The notes: generated by a model not told the origin, from the letters alone. A stretch of DNA of 64,000 nt from Atrina japonica (GCA_030159075.1 BROG01000296.1:675001-739000); one strand, 5' to 3'; counted from the first letter of the stretch, positions 27,407-38,681 are shown. Numbers and translations: made by a program.

Positions 27407-27938
27407 GTTTTTGTTTGTTTTATTTTTGTTTAACGTCCCACTCAAGAATCTTTCACTCATATGGAGACGTAGAGGGCATCCGTGACCGAGTGGTTAGAGA
27501 ATTGCGCTTTAAATCACAAGGCCTCTCACCTCTGGTTCGAATCCCGCTAGGGTCATTTCGAATTAAGTGAGATTGTTTGCCAGTTTTCTTGTGGAAGTTC
27601 GGTGGTCTTTACCCGGGTGACCGGGGTTTCTCCTCCACCAATAAAAACTGGACGCCATCATATGACTGAAAGATTGCTGAGTATGACGTAAAACAAAACA
27701 AAAACAAACAAACAAACATATGGAGACGTCACCAAATGCCGGTGAAGGGCTTATGCTCGGCACTTACGGCCATTGAGCAGTGAGGGTTCTTTAACGTGTC
27801 GACACCAACTGTGACACGGGACCTCGAGTCTCACTGTCTCATCCGAAGGACAGGAAACCAACCTGGCCGCCGGCTGGACTCGAACTCACGACCTCACGAC
27901 CAAGAGTCGAGCGCGCTACCGACTGAGCCAGGCCGGCT
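27407..27938 (-). mobile_element. SINE-B, interrupted by a nested SINE-A
   Basis: The minus-strand head lies at the right end: 'gccggcctggctcagtcggt' (A-box region of a tRNA), then 'gtgagttcgagtcc' (B box), 'ggtttcctgtcc', 'gttaaagaaccctcactgct' and 'aagcccttcaccggcatttg'. The 3' tail, 'gtgggacgttaaac' plus A-rich repeats, is at 27,407-27,470. The element is split at 27,470/27,717 by a SINE-A copy. Confidence 0.85.
27471..27716 (+). mobile_element. SINE-A inserted into SINE-B, with target-site duplication
   Basis: A complete SINE-A: tRNA-like 'tgaccgagtggttagag', a consensus B box 'ggttcgaatcc', the tRNA-unrelated body with 'ctcctccacc' and 'tgaaagattgctgagtatga', then an (AAAC)n tail. The 13-bp 'catatggagacgt' lies on both sides (27,458-27,470 and 27,717-27,729), as expected from LINE-driven retroposition. 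Confidence 0.93.
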
Positions 27939-28616
27939 CTCTCATTTTTGGAGGAGTGTGTGTTATGCTAGATTTTATTGATTTTACCATTCATGATGGC
28001 ACACATCAACATTATAACCCAATTATGGACCAAACAAACAAATTCATAGTTTGAAATAAATATATAATATATATACATTCGGAAGAAGAATTAACATTTT
28101 ATACTTTTTTTTGAAAAGTTGCCTATTCAGAATTACGTGTACATGAAATACATTTTGTATTGCAAAAACACCATAGCGGCAATCATCCAAACCCAACCCA
28201 CTCCCCCCACTCCAAAAAAAAACCCCACTCACCCCACCCACCCCCGAAATAATGAAAAAGACAAAACCAGTCTGTTGGGAAAATGGGATTTTAAAGTCAT
28301 CTGTGTTCCTTTGTGAGTCTGAAATTAACAAAAAACAATGGGTCATATTTGATAAAAAGCTGGATCATGTACTCTAACTAAGAACACATCTGAACACATT
28401 TACCGACAATTTAATCTTTGCCTGACTCAAACATTTTGTTTCGAGATACAACAGTTCCATCCGTCAGTGAAAAGGGACGTAATTTCTCTTACGAATCTTC
28501 AAGAGTTATCTTTCTTCTAATATGCGCCATAATCACTTGCGCCAATGCATGTTGTTCATCAGTTGAGCGTTGTCGTTATAGAAACCGTTGAAAAGAAGTA
28601 CAGACTACAATCATTA
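27939..28616. other. Unannotated stretch
   Basis: Contains a C-rich, 'ccccactcaccccaccc'-like tract at 28,196-28,246. No exon or shared repeat seen. Confidence 0.5.
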
Positions 28617-28757
28617 TTGCATTAAATGCCACCTCTGTATAAAGGCGCCTGCCTCTAAAGGTCATTCAAACATAACCTTTATTAACATTTTTGTTATGAA
28701 TAAAGCTATTTAAAAAAAAAAGGTCTGCTGTCCTTGAGTGGCCATTGATGACAGTAA
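28617..28757. mobile_element. F-like MITE, diverged
   Basis: 'gccacctctgtataaagg', 'aggtcattcaaacataacct' and 'gtccttgagtggcc' match 55,030-55,179. The CAGT ends are degraded. Confidence 0.5.
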
Positions 28758-29219
28758 GCGCGGGTGCAAAACGTTTGAGAAATTAAAAGAAATAGTTTTT
28801 TATGGGTTTTAATTTTCACGATGTGATGTAATTTATAAGTCACCTCGTTTCATGAGTACGGATTGAAAATTGTCTTGGTGTATTTTCTACCAAAGAAAAT
28901 GATCCTGGTATGTTTTCTACCACAGAAAAATGGCTCTGGGCCCGAAGTCTCCAAATTTAGGCCTACTCGGTTTACAAGCTCAACTATCTTCTCATAATTT
29001 AAAGGTAAAAACACACATAATTTAATTTATGCCGCAAACTCGACTTGTTTGTATATTAATGGCATAAATATTTTTTAAAAAAATGTTTGATTAGGCTGCG
29101 TACTCAAATTTTGAGTTCCATACTCAAGGTAGATCTAGGCTATATTTATTCATTTTTACAGGAAAATCGTAAAAGTGACACAAAATATCAATGTGAATGA
29201 TGAAAAATAATAAAGTGTT
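28758..29219. other. Unannotated stretch with repeated short motif
   Basis: 'tttctaccacagaaaaat' and variants occur near 28,885 and 28,914, and again near 29,595-29,640, on either side of the next element. Nature unknown. Confidence 0.4.
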
Positions 29220-29416
29220 CAGGGGCGGATCCAGGAGTTTTTGGAAGGGGGTTGAGAATTTTTAATAACTGATTTTGTTATAAAATATTAACGTAACAAC
29301 CAATCAATTAATCAATAGCTAGCTCTATCTCTTTATTATTATTATTATTTTTTTTTTTTTCAAAGGGGTTGCAACCCCCCCCCCCCGCAATTCCTCACCC
29401 CTGAATCCGCCAATGG
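29220..29416. mobile_element. Palindromic MITE with 'ggcggatcc' ends
   Basis: The left end 'caggggcggatccaggag' is the near-inverse of the right end 'cctcacccctgaatccgcca'. 'gtgtt' lies on both sides and might be a short target duplication. It contains a 13-C tract (mirrored by the G-rich left end). Similar 'gggcggatcc' elements are, from memory, common in marine invertebrates. Confidence 0.6.
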
Positions 29417-29984
29417 TGTTTCCTTTTCAGTCAGATCCAGAAGTTTTACAAAGTAATCTATTATAAAGTCAAAATAATGAAACAAAAGTTAACTGAGCTT
29501 GATTTGGTGACATCAAACCCTGGTACATATTTTCTGTTATCGAAATGACACGGGTAGGCCCTATAGTTTTTCTATCACAGAATAGAGACCGTTTTTTTTT
29601 CTACCACAGAAAAATACCCAGGTATATTTTCTCACATAGAAAAATGACCGGCGGCTATATAGGCCTATAATACGGGGGTCACTTTTTTTTACGGGACGAA
29701 TAACAGAAATGTTAAAACTTGCTTACAAGTCAAGTGTCGAAATTACTCGCCATATTATATAGTCGGTAGAATCTACCGAAATTATATGTAGATCTACCTG
29801 ACACCATGAAAACATCAAAGGTAAAAGTTTCAATTATGTCCCAAAGTCAAAGTTATGATATACCTATGCGAATTGAAATTAAATTAAATGTATGAGTCAT
29901 TTTAAATAACACAGCCACACTAACCATCGCCAGTTTATATTTTAGCATTACGTATTCTGTTTTATGAAAATGAAAGAAAAAATT
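29417..29984. other. Unannotated stretch
   Basis: No gene recognised. Carries the 'accacagaaaaa' motifs mentioned for 28,758-29,219. Confidence 0.45.
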
Positions 29985-30333
29985 ACGTTCTCTTCGAGAG
30001 CCTCAATTTTACCTGAACGGAACTTGCCGAACTATGACATCACGTGAAATGGCGCTTGTTGTGAAAGGTTGAAATACACAGTGAGATCTAAATAAGTGAT
30101 TACAGATAGTCTTTGTGTCACAGTGTTACTGTTTTCGACTTTTAGGATATTTTGAAGTGTTTGAAATTTGGAATTGTCGCCTCATAAAAAAAACTATTTC
30201 GGGTAGATCTATAGTCAACAGTGAATACCCCAAATTCGGATATTATCCTGTATGCTGTACGTACGCTTTATGTATGCGAAGATGTAGTTAACGATTTGTA
30301 TAACAAACTGTTCAGTGGGTCGATAGCTTACAG
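29985..30333 (+). promoter_or_regulatory. Possible promoter and non-coding first exon
   Basis: This roughly 350-bp stretch is visibly richer in CpG than its surroundings. It holds the palindromic E-box-type site 'atcacgtga' in 'tgacatcacgtgaaatggcg' near 30,040. It ends with a strong 5' splice site, 'cttacag|gtaagc' (donor at 30,334). The only early ATG opens a frame of seven codons, so it would be 5' UTR. The combination fits a first exon on the + strand, but no transcript evidence exists. It could be ordinary intergenic DNA with a chance donor. Confidence 0.25.
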
Positions 30334-31004
30334 GTAAGCAATGTATGGGATGTATTGACAAAGTCGACATCATTTATAACGTACTCGTAAATGATATAGA
30401 AATGCATTTATATAGATCTACATGCAGATCTAGTGGTTTGTTCTGCCTTTACATGCGATCTTGAACAAAAGTAGACCTAGGCCAGCTTTCATTAAAGTTC
30501 TGCCATCAAAATATAGAAATATTCTGATAACTGTTCCAACTCCGTAGGTAAACCATAATAACTGGCATTTCTAGGTCGACATTTTTTTTTACATTTTAGA
30601 TAATCTAGCTAGATCAATATACATTCAGAAGGTGTAGTGATTTCTGTGTTTTAGCTCATCTGAGCCAGAGACATTGTTTGGTGTCGGTCCATTTGCCCCT
30701 GTCTAAAAACAGTTCATATATAATTCAAATTCTATCATGTGGTAAAATGGTTTCAATTCATCCCCTTGTGCCACATTAATTTGCCTTGACTAAGTCTAGA
30801 CCAAAATAAAATTAATTTTTTTCCCCTGAATGTTCAAAGTACACAGGTCTGTCAAAAATGGGGGTGGGGGAGGGGAATAGTGGCCTTTAGCTCCACCCAT
30901 TAATTTGACAGTGCATGGTTCAAATTGTATTGTTATTAAACACAAATAGTTTAATAAAATAGTTATAATAATTCAATAAAATACTGTCCTTTTCTGCATA
31001 GCCC
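30334..31004. other. Unannotated stretch
   Basis: If the first exon above is real, this is intron. No shared repeat seen, apart from a 'ggggtgggggagggg' tract near 30,860. Confidence 0.45.
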
Positions 31005-31090
31005 CTCCCCCCCCAAGAGTTCTCTCCTCCACCTCTAAAAACTGGCCACCACCATATAACTGAAAAATTGTTGAGTGTGGTATTTAATGA
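31005..31090 (+). mobile_element. SINE-A, 3' end fragment
   Basis: 'ctctcctccacctc', 'aaactggccaccaccatata' and 'tgaaaaattgttgagtgtgg' form the last third of SINE-A in + orientation. The tRNA head is absent (5'-truncated). Confidence 0.75.
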
Positions 31091-31162
31091 CATTCGAAAT
31101 GCCTTGATAATAATACATACAAATGAAGGTATTCCCATGATATCCATTAGTTTTGCATACGT

Positions 31163-31453
31163 TTGTTTGTTTGTTTGTTTATTGTTGTTTAATGTCCCAC
31201 TCAAGAATATTTCACCCATATGGAGACGTCACCAAATGCCGATGAAGGGCTTCAAATTTTGGCCTATGCTCGGCACTTACGGCCATTGAGCAGTGAGGGT
31301 TCTTTAACGTGCCGACATCTACTGAGACACGGGACCTCCAGTTTTTACTGTCTCATCCGAAAGACAGGAAACCGACCTGTCGCCGGCGGGACTCAAACTC
31401 ACGACCTCACGATCCAAAGTCGAGCGTGCTACCGACTGAGCCAGGCCGGCTCG
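31163..31453 (-). mobile_element. SINE-B, complete, with target-site duplication
   Basis: Minus-strand tRNA head 'gccggcctggctcagtcggt' at the right end, then the B-box region, 'ggtttcctgtc', 'gttaaagaaccctcactgct' and an (AAAC)n tail at the left. 'ttgcatacgt' flanks it at 31,153-31,162 and 31,454-31,463. Well conserved against the copies at 27,407 and 56,315. The 73-90-codon + strand frames here are SINE translations. Confidence 0.92.
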
Positions 31454-31611
31454 TTGCATACGTGTGCATGCATTTGTTATTGTCAGTTTTGAAGAATTCC
31501 CATGTTTCCGTCCAAACTACATTTGTACTAGCAGATAGCTATCACTGAATATAGACAGTTCATCATTTTGAATTTACAACAAAATGTGGAATCATTTGAT
31601 TACCAGGACTA

Positions 31612-31702
31612 TTAACTCATCGACCCCTGAAAAACAATGGATTCTTCTATAAATCAATGATTTAGGCTAGTCCAAATGAGTCTTTAGGGGTGAATGAGTT
31701 AC
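31612..31702 (+). mobile_element. C-family TTAA-type mini-element
   Basis: It begins 'ttaactcatcgacccctg' and ends 'aggggtgaatgagtta', with internal 'ggctagtccaaatgagtc'. About 91 bp; see also 40,518, 42,598, 43,767, 46,532, 48,738, 56,163, 56,877 and 61,377. Confidence 0.75.
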
Positions 31703-32059
31703 ATGTAATAAAGAAGGTAATTGAAGGGAAATGCCAAAGATAACTGCATGACATCCAAAGTAACGGATGTTTAAATACAGTTTTGTGAGTAAGAAAATAA
31801 AGTTTCTGAACATTATGAGTTCAGGTGAGGGATGTGACCCATGGACCTCTTGTTTTAAATACTGTATTGCGATTCGTTGCAAATGCTCTGTTTTGAATTC
31901 AGATGCTGGAGTCTGGATTAATTCTCTATTTTCTACAAAGATGACTAAATGTCTATTTTTAATGTTAAAGTAAAGAAGAATGTTTGTTGTCAGGTTAATA
32001 CACGTAGGGGGATCAATGTTTGTTACACATATACATTGTACATGTAGGTTGTTTTAAAT

Positions 32060-32340
32060 GCTGTTAAATGCCCTATTCAACAATTCTCAAGTTACATTTT
32101 TATCAAGGTGTTGGCTAGTTCTGATTTATGGAGCAGTGAACCTGCTACAATGCATCTGGGAAAAGGCTATATGCAACTACATGTACATGTAGTATACATA
32201 TGTACATTCTGCAAGTAAACTGGTAAAACTTTGTTTTAAAATCAGCTGAGGTTCCAGCGGGACCTAAACCCTGCCCTGACCACGCACTAGAGGTGAAAGA
32301 CATTATTGTTTAAAGCATAATGCTTTAATCGGGGGTTCAA
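32060..32340 (-). mobile_element. SINE-A, old degenerate copy
   Basis: The SINE-A order is still visible: 'caacaattctcaagttac', 'gcaagtaaactggtaaaac', 'cagctgaggttccagc', 'gtttaaagcataatgctt'. Heavily diverged, with an inserted 'tacatgtacatgtag' stretch. Confidence 0.6.
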
Positions 32341-32823
32341 AATTCCCCAAGTTCCAAGAACTTGCTTAATTTGGCTTCAGACTTGGTATTAAGAAATATA
32401 CCTGAAGTCCGAGGGACTTGCTTCATCTGCATTCATTTATAATTTTAATGTACTGCTTATTAACAAAATTCAGCATGGACTTTGAAATTTCTCAGTTGGA
32501 CTTGCCAGAAATTTACTCTCCAAGTTCCGGACTTAAGTATCTAAAAATGAATTTTGAATCTCTGAATTAATGCACCCAGTTGGGAAGGTAAAACCTGTTA
32601 GTGTGAGGTGAGCATTGTAGTCTTTGATAATTAACTTTTTATTAAGGTATGGAAACATTAATATGGTTAACATCTTTTTCACAACACAATTGACAAGTTG
32701 ACTTGTTACAAATGTACATGTACTATATAAAGCCAAATGATTCCAGATTTCTGTACTTTCTATGTAACCTCTATCTTCTTTCATAAATCCTAAAATATTC
32801 TAAAAGACCATGAACTACACATA

Positions 32824-33002
32824 CAGTAAAACCTGCTATAGCGGCCACCTCTATATAAGGATTAGCTGTATATAAAGGCCAGTTTTTTCAAGTCCCTTGA
32901 CTGCATACTTCAACTACATTGAACCTGTGTTTAAGAGTCACCTGCACATAAAGGTCAGTATTTTCTGGTCCCTTGGGTGGCCCCTATATACAGGTTTCAC
33001 TG
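32824..33002 (+). mobile_element. F-family MITE, 179 bp
   Basis: CAGT...ACTG ends: 'cagtaaaacctgctatagc' left and 'atatacaggtttcactg' right. The interior carries mirrored 'ctatataagg' and 'ggcccctatata' motifs, so the element is nearly palindromic. It has TA on the left; the right TA has become CA. The same 179-bp length is found at 34,060 and 40,725. Confidence 0.85.
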
Positions 33003-33358
33003 CATTCAAATGTCAGAATTTTGTTTCAGCTTTACAATGTACCGACAGACTCTTTTTTTCTATCAGTGAGGGGGTTGAGAATTACGTATTGTGTAGAGAC
33101 GTAATTCTTGTCTTGTCATTGATAGAAACAAGTGCCTGCATGTGAATGTATCGCATTCTTTATATTTTGGAGGACTTGAATTTTCAGTCAATGTGTACGT
33201 ACTGAATGTTCATGTATGAATGTTAACAAATTGTAGCAAGTTTGTTCTAATGTAGGGTTTTAAAATAGAAATATTTTCATGAAATAAAAACTGACAACTT
33301 TTGGTACACAAATGTAAAATAAAATTCGACCATATGTTCACAATGTCTTTAATCACAG

Positions 33359-33415
33359 GATCAGATTACGGCGGTTTTAAAGATTATTTGAAGAGTGTGA
33401 AATATTTTCTTTCTG
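33359..33415 (+). CDS. Candidate 57-bp internal exon, function unknown
   Basis: Acceptor 'atgtctttaatcacag' and donor 'tttctg|gtaaga' are both good matches to consensus. In the phase 1 frame it encodes SDYGGFKDYLKSVKYFLS with no stop, and its length is a multiple of three. It lies about 3 kb downstream of the possible first exon at 30,333 and its phase also fits 9,452-9,572. I recognise no family. At this length a chance open frame is easy, so the call rests mainly on the splice signals. Confidence 0.3.
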
Positions 33416-34059
33416 GTAAGAACAACATCTTTATACAAGGACCTTCAGATCAATTGATCACCTATTGTGTAATGGAATTATCTTAGCGTGGGACATTTAA
33501 ATAGGGTCTGCGAAGTATAAACAGTCTTACAGTAGGGTGTTTTGGGATTAATCTGAATATATACAAGGGGAATTCAATGTAACAATATTTAGTGTATGGA
33601 TTACAGAATTGATACACTTTACTTATTTACTGTAAATTAGGAATTGACAACCAGAAATGGACACCTGACCGGTATGAGCTACTGTTTAGAACTCTTCAGT
33701 TTATTTCCCATTGTTCGTGTTACAGTAATACGATAGGAGTCTTTTGAATATATAATGTTAAAAAACTATAATTAACTTAATAATATTTTTGTATTTATGT
33801 ACATATTATATTGACGGTATTATTTTTCACAAAGACTGAAAGTTTAAAGTTAAATGCGCCTCATAAACTTTATAACGCTTAATGCCTGCAGTATGACCAA
33901 TAAGCAATATCGATACATGTATTGTTGTTGTGAAAATCAATTGCAATGGATGATTAACAGAATAGATTCTGAGGACATTAAACCTTTGTTTTGTACATTC
34001 TCCATATAGCTGTCGATCTAGTGATTGTTTATGATATGTGACATAGCGAAAGTTGTATA
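33416..34059. other. Unannotated stretch
   Basis: AT-rich, possibly intron. Nothing recognised. Confidence 0.45.
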
Positions 34060-34235
34060 CAGTGAAACCTGTATAATGGGGCCACCCAAGGGACCAGAAA
34101 ATATTGACCTTTATGTGCAAGTGACCCTTATACACAGGTTCAATTTAGTTGAAGTATGCAGTCAAGGGACTTGAAAAAACTGGCCTTTATAAACAGGTAA
34201 ACCTTATATAGAGGTGGCTGCTATAGCAGGTTTTA

Positions 34236-34238
<3 letters not shown>
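34060..34238 (-). mobile_element. F-family MITE, 179 bp, reverse orientation
   Basis: Starts 'cagtgaaacctgtataatgg' and ends 'tagcaggttttactg', with TA on both sides. It is the inverse of 32,824-33,002 along its full length. Its right TA is the first unit of a (TA)n run. Confidence 0.87.

Positions 34239-34307
<69 letters not shown>
34239..34307. repeat. Compound (TA)n(GA)n microsatellite
   Basis: TA repeats to 34,268, then GA repeats to 34,307, between an F and a G element. Confidence 0.97.
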
Positions 34308-34309
<2 letters not shown>

Positions 34310-34318
34310 CTGAATATA

Positions 34319-34980
34319 CAGTAGAACCTGAATGAGGGACCACCCCATCTGCCACTGAAATGTGGGCTTTCAAGACAGGTGGTCTCCCAAAAGAGGTTTT
34401 ACAGTATACATTTACAGACACTAGATATTTCATATAAAACCACATTTCTAAAAAAATAAAATATTGTGACACCAATTATCTCTATTCAATAGAATTTTCA
34501 CCATTAGACCGATAATGTATCCAAGTCCCATTGATAATTTGGGGGTAATTTGATACTTAGTAATTTCATACATTTGGCAGTTCCAAAAGGAAGTAAAAAA
34601 ATTAGACATCACAATTTTACTCACCCATATAGGGTGTTTTCATCACAAAACTTTCTTCAACTTTCTGTTTGAATAGATAAATCTTTTATTTTCTAATTTT
34701 GAAATTAAAAATCAAAATATACATGTATATATAATAAAACTAGATTCAATTCTTTGTTTAACAGTGAAAATTCTATTACAATGCAATCAGAAATTGGATT
34801 TGCAATATTTTTTTTAAAAATATGTGGTTCTATATGAAATATATGATAAAACATGATAGCGTTCCATTACTTTTGTCCCATGTCTGTATGCCGGTTTATA
34901 ATGTATGAATTATATTCAACTGAATAGTTTTCAGAATGTGGTCTTAAAAGACAGGTGGTCTTTCAAGACAGGTTCCACTG
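34319..34980 (+). mobile_element. G-family MITE, apparently split
   Basis: The left part (34,319-34,408) is 'cagtagaacctgaatgaggg', 'ccactgaaatgtgg', 'aagacaggtggtct', 'agaggttttacag'. The right part (34,927-34,980) is 'ttcagaatgtggtct', 'aggtggtctttcaagacagg', 'ttccactg'. The intact copies at 54,672 and 57,448 have these parts adjacent. About 520 bp of unrelated AT-rich DNA separates them here, suggesting a secondary insertion whose ends I cannot define. Confidence 0.55.
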
Positions 34981-35039
34981 TGCTATATTGTGTTGTATAA
35001 TATCATATGATACAGAGAAAATCATATTAGTATTAATTT

Positions 35040-35945
35040 ATCAATTCCCAGATTGCTTAGTCCATTTCGCTGATTCCCAGATTGCTTAGTCCATTTCGCT
35101 GATTCCCAGATTGCTTAGTCCATTCCGCTGATTCCTAGCTTACATGTAGTCCATTTAACTGATCCCCAGCTTACATGTAGTTCATTTAACGGATTCCCAG
35201 CTTACATTTATTCCATTTAACTGATTCCCAGCTTACATGTAATCCATTTAACGGATTCCCAGCTTACATGTAGTCCATTTCACTGATTCCCAGCTTACAT
35301 GTAGTCCATTTAACTGATTCCCAGCTTACATGTAGTCCATTTAACTGATTCCCAGCTTACATGTAGTCCATTTAACTGATTCCCAGCTTACATGTAGTCC
35401 ATTTAATGGATTCCCAGCTTACACGTAGTCCATTTCACTGATTCCCAGCTTACACGTAGTCCATTTAACTGATTCCCAGCTTACATGTAGTCTATTTAAC
35501 TCATTCCCAGCTTACATGTAGTCCATTTCACTGATTCCCAGATTGCTTAGTCCATTTCGCTGATTCCCAGATTGCTTAGTCCATTCCGCTGATTCCCAGA
35601 TTGCTTAGTCCATTTCACTGATTCCCAGATTGCTTAGTCCATTTCACTGATTCACAGCTTACATGTAGTCCATTTAACTGATTCCCAGCTTACATGTAGT
35701 CCATTTCACTGATTCCCAGATTGCTTAGTCCATTTCGCTGATTCCCAGATTGCTTAGTCCATTCCGCTGATTCCCAGATTGCTTAGTCCATTTCACTGAT
35801 TCCCAGATTGCTTAGTCCATTTCACTGATTCCCAGCTTACATGTAGTCCATTTAACTGATTCCCAGCTTACATGTAGTCCATTTCACTGATTCCCAGCTT
35901 ACATGTAATCCATTTCACTGATTCCTAGCTTACACGTAGTCCAGT
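35040..35945. repeat. Two-type 29/31-bp minisatellite with higher-order structure
   Basis: Type 1 units (29 bp) contain 'cccagattgcttagtcc'. Type 2 units (31 bp) contain 'cccagcttacatgtagtcc'. They occur in blocks: three type 1, about a dozen type 2, then four type 1 plus two type 2 twice over, then type 2 to the end. The four-plus-two block is an exact-length 178-bp higher-order unit (35,531 and 35,709). Confidence 0.95.
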
Positions 35946-36791
35946 TAATTTATCTTATTGAATGTACATGTACCAGTATTTTGGTTTGAATTTATAAAAT
36001 GCTTTTTCCAAGTTTAGTCCTGGTAACTTAATATTGCTATACAGGTATACAAATGTATATACAATGAAATCTTATTATCAGGTAATTCACACTGGAACAC
36101 CCACATCACTTAGAGATATCCGGCATTCGAGATCATGTAGTGTAATAAAAATTTTAATTAACATAGTTTTCTTTCTCAAAACATTGGAATCAACCGTTCA
36201 GCTTTACATTTTGATTTTATTTTCTTGTTGATTTAGTTTGGCCAAGAATTTTTCTGTTACCGTATATAGAAATGTCACCAGCGATATGTTCATACTAGTA
36301 TATATGGATTACCATAGATTTAGACCAGTGCTAAGGACTAATGCCAATGTTTTGTCATGTGAATAAAAAAAAGTATTATGGAATGATGCAGTAAAAATCA
36401 ATTGAGAATATGTACATTGATATAGAGGAATAGTTCATACATGTATGTAAAATTTTCGTTTGCTTTTTATATATTGATTGTTATTTTTTCTACTCTTAGC
36501 AATTCCACTGACATCATCAGCAGTATGTGGGTACAGTTTATATATATATATATCCAGATATATTAAAATGATTCACACAAGTACTTAGATAAATAAAAAT
36601 ATCACAACGCTGCCAAAATAAACTCAACCAGTTTCATTATTATCATCAAGGAGTTTAACATTACATAGTTACACATATATATAAAATTATGTGTTATAGT
36701 CAATTCCCATTTCATTCTTTATCAAAGAATTTAATCTTTATTAGCTTTTTTATGTTGATTTTTATTAGGGGGCAGCCCTGATATTCTGGCG
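35946..36791. other. Unannotated stretch
   Basis: AT-rich, with no gene recognised. 'ccactgacatcatcagcag' at about 36,507 recurs in altered form at 37,861. Confidence 0.45.
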
Positions 36792-37842
36792 CCCCATTAG
36801 TCCGACACCAAAAAGTTTCAAGTTTGTGGTGAAAAATGGCATGCCATAGATTTCCAAATCTTATCTTACCAAATCTTATCTTAACCCAGCTTTTGAAAAA
36901 AAAATTACAATATTTTCAGGGAACGAAATGTCAAAGTAGACATGTGGTCCAACTTATCCGATCATAGTTCTTCACACCATATTGAACTCCAGGTAAAATG
37001 TCTCTGTTAAAAAGACAGGCTTATCGCTGGTGTAAATTGATTAAACTTACTTTCACTTCATTGGTGAAGAAACAGTCACTACTATTTTTAAAAGTCTTTG
37101 GTATGATCCGGTACTTGGGTCGAACCTGGTACCTTGTACTTGCAAGTCGAACGCTCTAACACTAGACCATGGCAAGCATGTTCCTATCCTTATAGCTACA
37201 GAACAAGTAACTCTCAAAGGATCATGTGATACCTCCTACCACATAGTGTTTAACCCTTATAACTTAATCATATAAAACTCCAAAATATTATGTCACCTAT
37301 ATAAAATCGTCTATGACAAAAACAGACAAAGTGAATGTCCTCGCTTATTTATTGAGAAAAGGAACTGATAAAATCTGGCAATATCAGGATATTTTAAAAA
37401 CGCACATAATTATAGTTAATAGAGAACACAGAAATTTGAATAATAAATTAGTGGGAGAAAGACTGAAATCTTAAAAATCAACTGATCACAGATTGTCAAA
37501 GCAATAAATGTTTTCAAAGAAAAGACAGCAGTGGGCGAAACGTAAGTGCAAATAAGCAATCGCATGTCGTCTAAGCCAGTTCTAAAGATGTATTTTGACG
37601 TTTATATATACCAGGCACACTAATATAATGGAATGTTCTTGATACAAAACAAACTAATAGATATCAATAGCACATCCGTTGCACTAATATTTCTTGTAGA
37701 CTTATATTTCCGAAGATCCTAACATAGAACTTGAAAAGCCTCGGACACAAAACTATCCTAATCTATGACTGACGAGGCGTTGGACTTGTGGGGCATCGGA
37801 CTAATGGGGTGTTGGACTAGTGTAGCGTCGGATTAATGGGGT
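36792..37842. mobile_element. Possible DNA element with 'ccccattagtccgac' ends
   Basis: The left end 'ccccattagtccgacacc' (36,792) is the inverse of 'gcatcggactaatggggt' (37,793) and of 'gcgtcggattaatggggt' (37,825), so the right terminus is duplicated with 32-bp spacing. The interior holds a tRNA-like segment and no open frame of note. Boundaries and integrity are uncertain. Confidence 0.4.
37085..37190 (-). other. tRNA-like sequence, probably SINE-derived
   Basis: On the minus strand: 'catggtctagtgttagagcg' resembles a D-arm/A box, 'gacttgcaag' is placed like an anticodon arm, and 'ccaggttcgaccc' is a B box. The would-be acceptor stem does not pair convincingly and no CCA or tail is seen. 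I therefore read it as a tRNA-derived repeat rather than a working tRNA gene. Confidence 0.45.
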
Positions 37843-38681
37843 GACCCCGTTATTAGCAAATCCACTGATGTCATCAGCTGATGGTGATACAAGTAGTATG
37901 TCGTTATACAATCTGTGTGTTTTAGTAAATTCCCATTGTACTGCGAGTCCCATTGCATCGTGGTACTTTTATTTTTGAAAATCCTTGCGCATAACATCAT
38001 TTTTTGGGGGGAGCTTATTGTTGAAAGCAAATCTTTGCAGCCATGTTATTTTTCAAATGGTCATTTTTCTGTGGAAATGTTTTAAAATTTTCATAAAATC
38101 AGTGAGACCTTATCTCCATGTACATTTGTAAGAGTTGTATACGAATGTTTATTATGGCAGAAATCTGCCTATATTAGTTGCCAGAGTTTATTAGAATTGT
38201 AATCATATATACATGTATTCATATGAAATTAACAGAGCAAAATAAAAAATCATATTCATTTTTGTCACTCTACTGTACTAAATGTAAGTACAATTGTATA
38301 TTTCTCTTTATATCAGTATATTATAGTTCTCTACATAAACACCAAGATAAAGATCTAAACACTTTAAACTCCATACATATTACAATACAGGTACAGGTGT
38401 ATGTTTACATATCATAATTGTGTTTGTTTAGTTATATAAATAGTCCTGATGTAAATGGCTGTAGGGACCCCTGTGATCAATGACCCATCTTAATGACTTG
38501 CCTCTCTATCAACTTTAACTAGTAATATCAATGACTTTAGAACACTGATTGAACATTGTCAGCTTGTTCGTTAGTTCTCTGACACTTTCAGTACTTGATT
38601 AATTAGTTCAAAGTTAATTTGATAACAACAGGTGGTCAGGTAAGGGTACCCCTGTGTGTGTTAATTAGGCACAGGTAATAC
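37843..38681. other. Unannotated stretch
   Basis: No repeat family or convincing exon seen. Confidence 0.45.

Noticed and set aside
27481..27552. tRNA-Ser/Leu-like sequence as a functional tRNA gene
   Set aside because: It is the head of a SINE-A with body, tail and target duplication.
27796..27981. Frame with SRPHDQESSALPTEPGRL
   Set aside because: Translation of the reverse strand of SINE-B (tRNA-like head); a similar peptide appears at the 31.3 kb copy.
31220..31548. Arg/Thr-rich + strand frames (79-90 codons)
   Set aside because: Translations of a SINE-B copy.
35040..35945. Alternating repeat types as a CRISPR-like array
   Set aside because: No unique spacers; units are contiguous variants of one minisatellite.
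36503..36526. Micro-exon after 'ttctactcttag', before 'gtatgtgg'
   Set aside because: The putative exon sequence recurs in altered form at 37,861, so it is part of a repeat.
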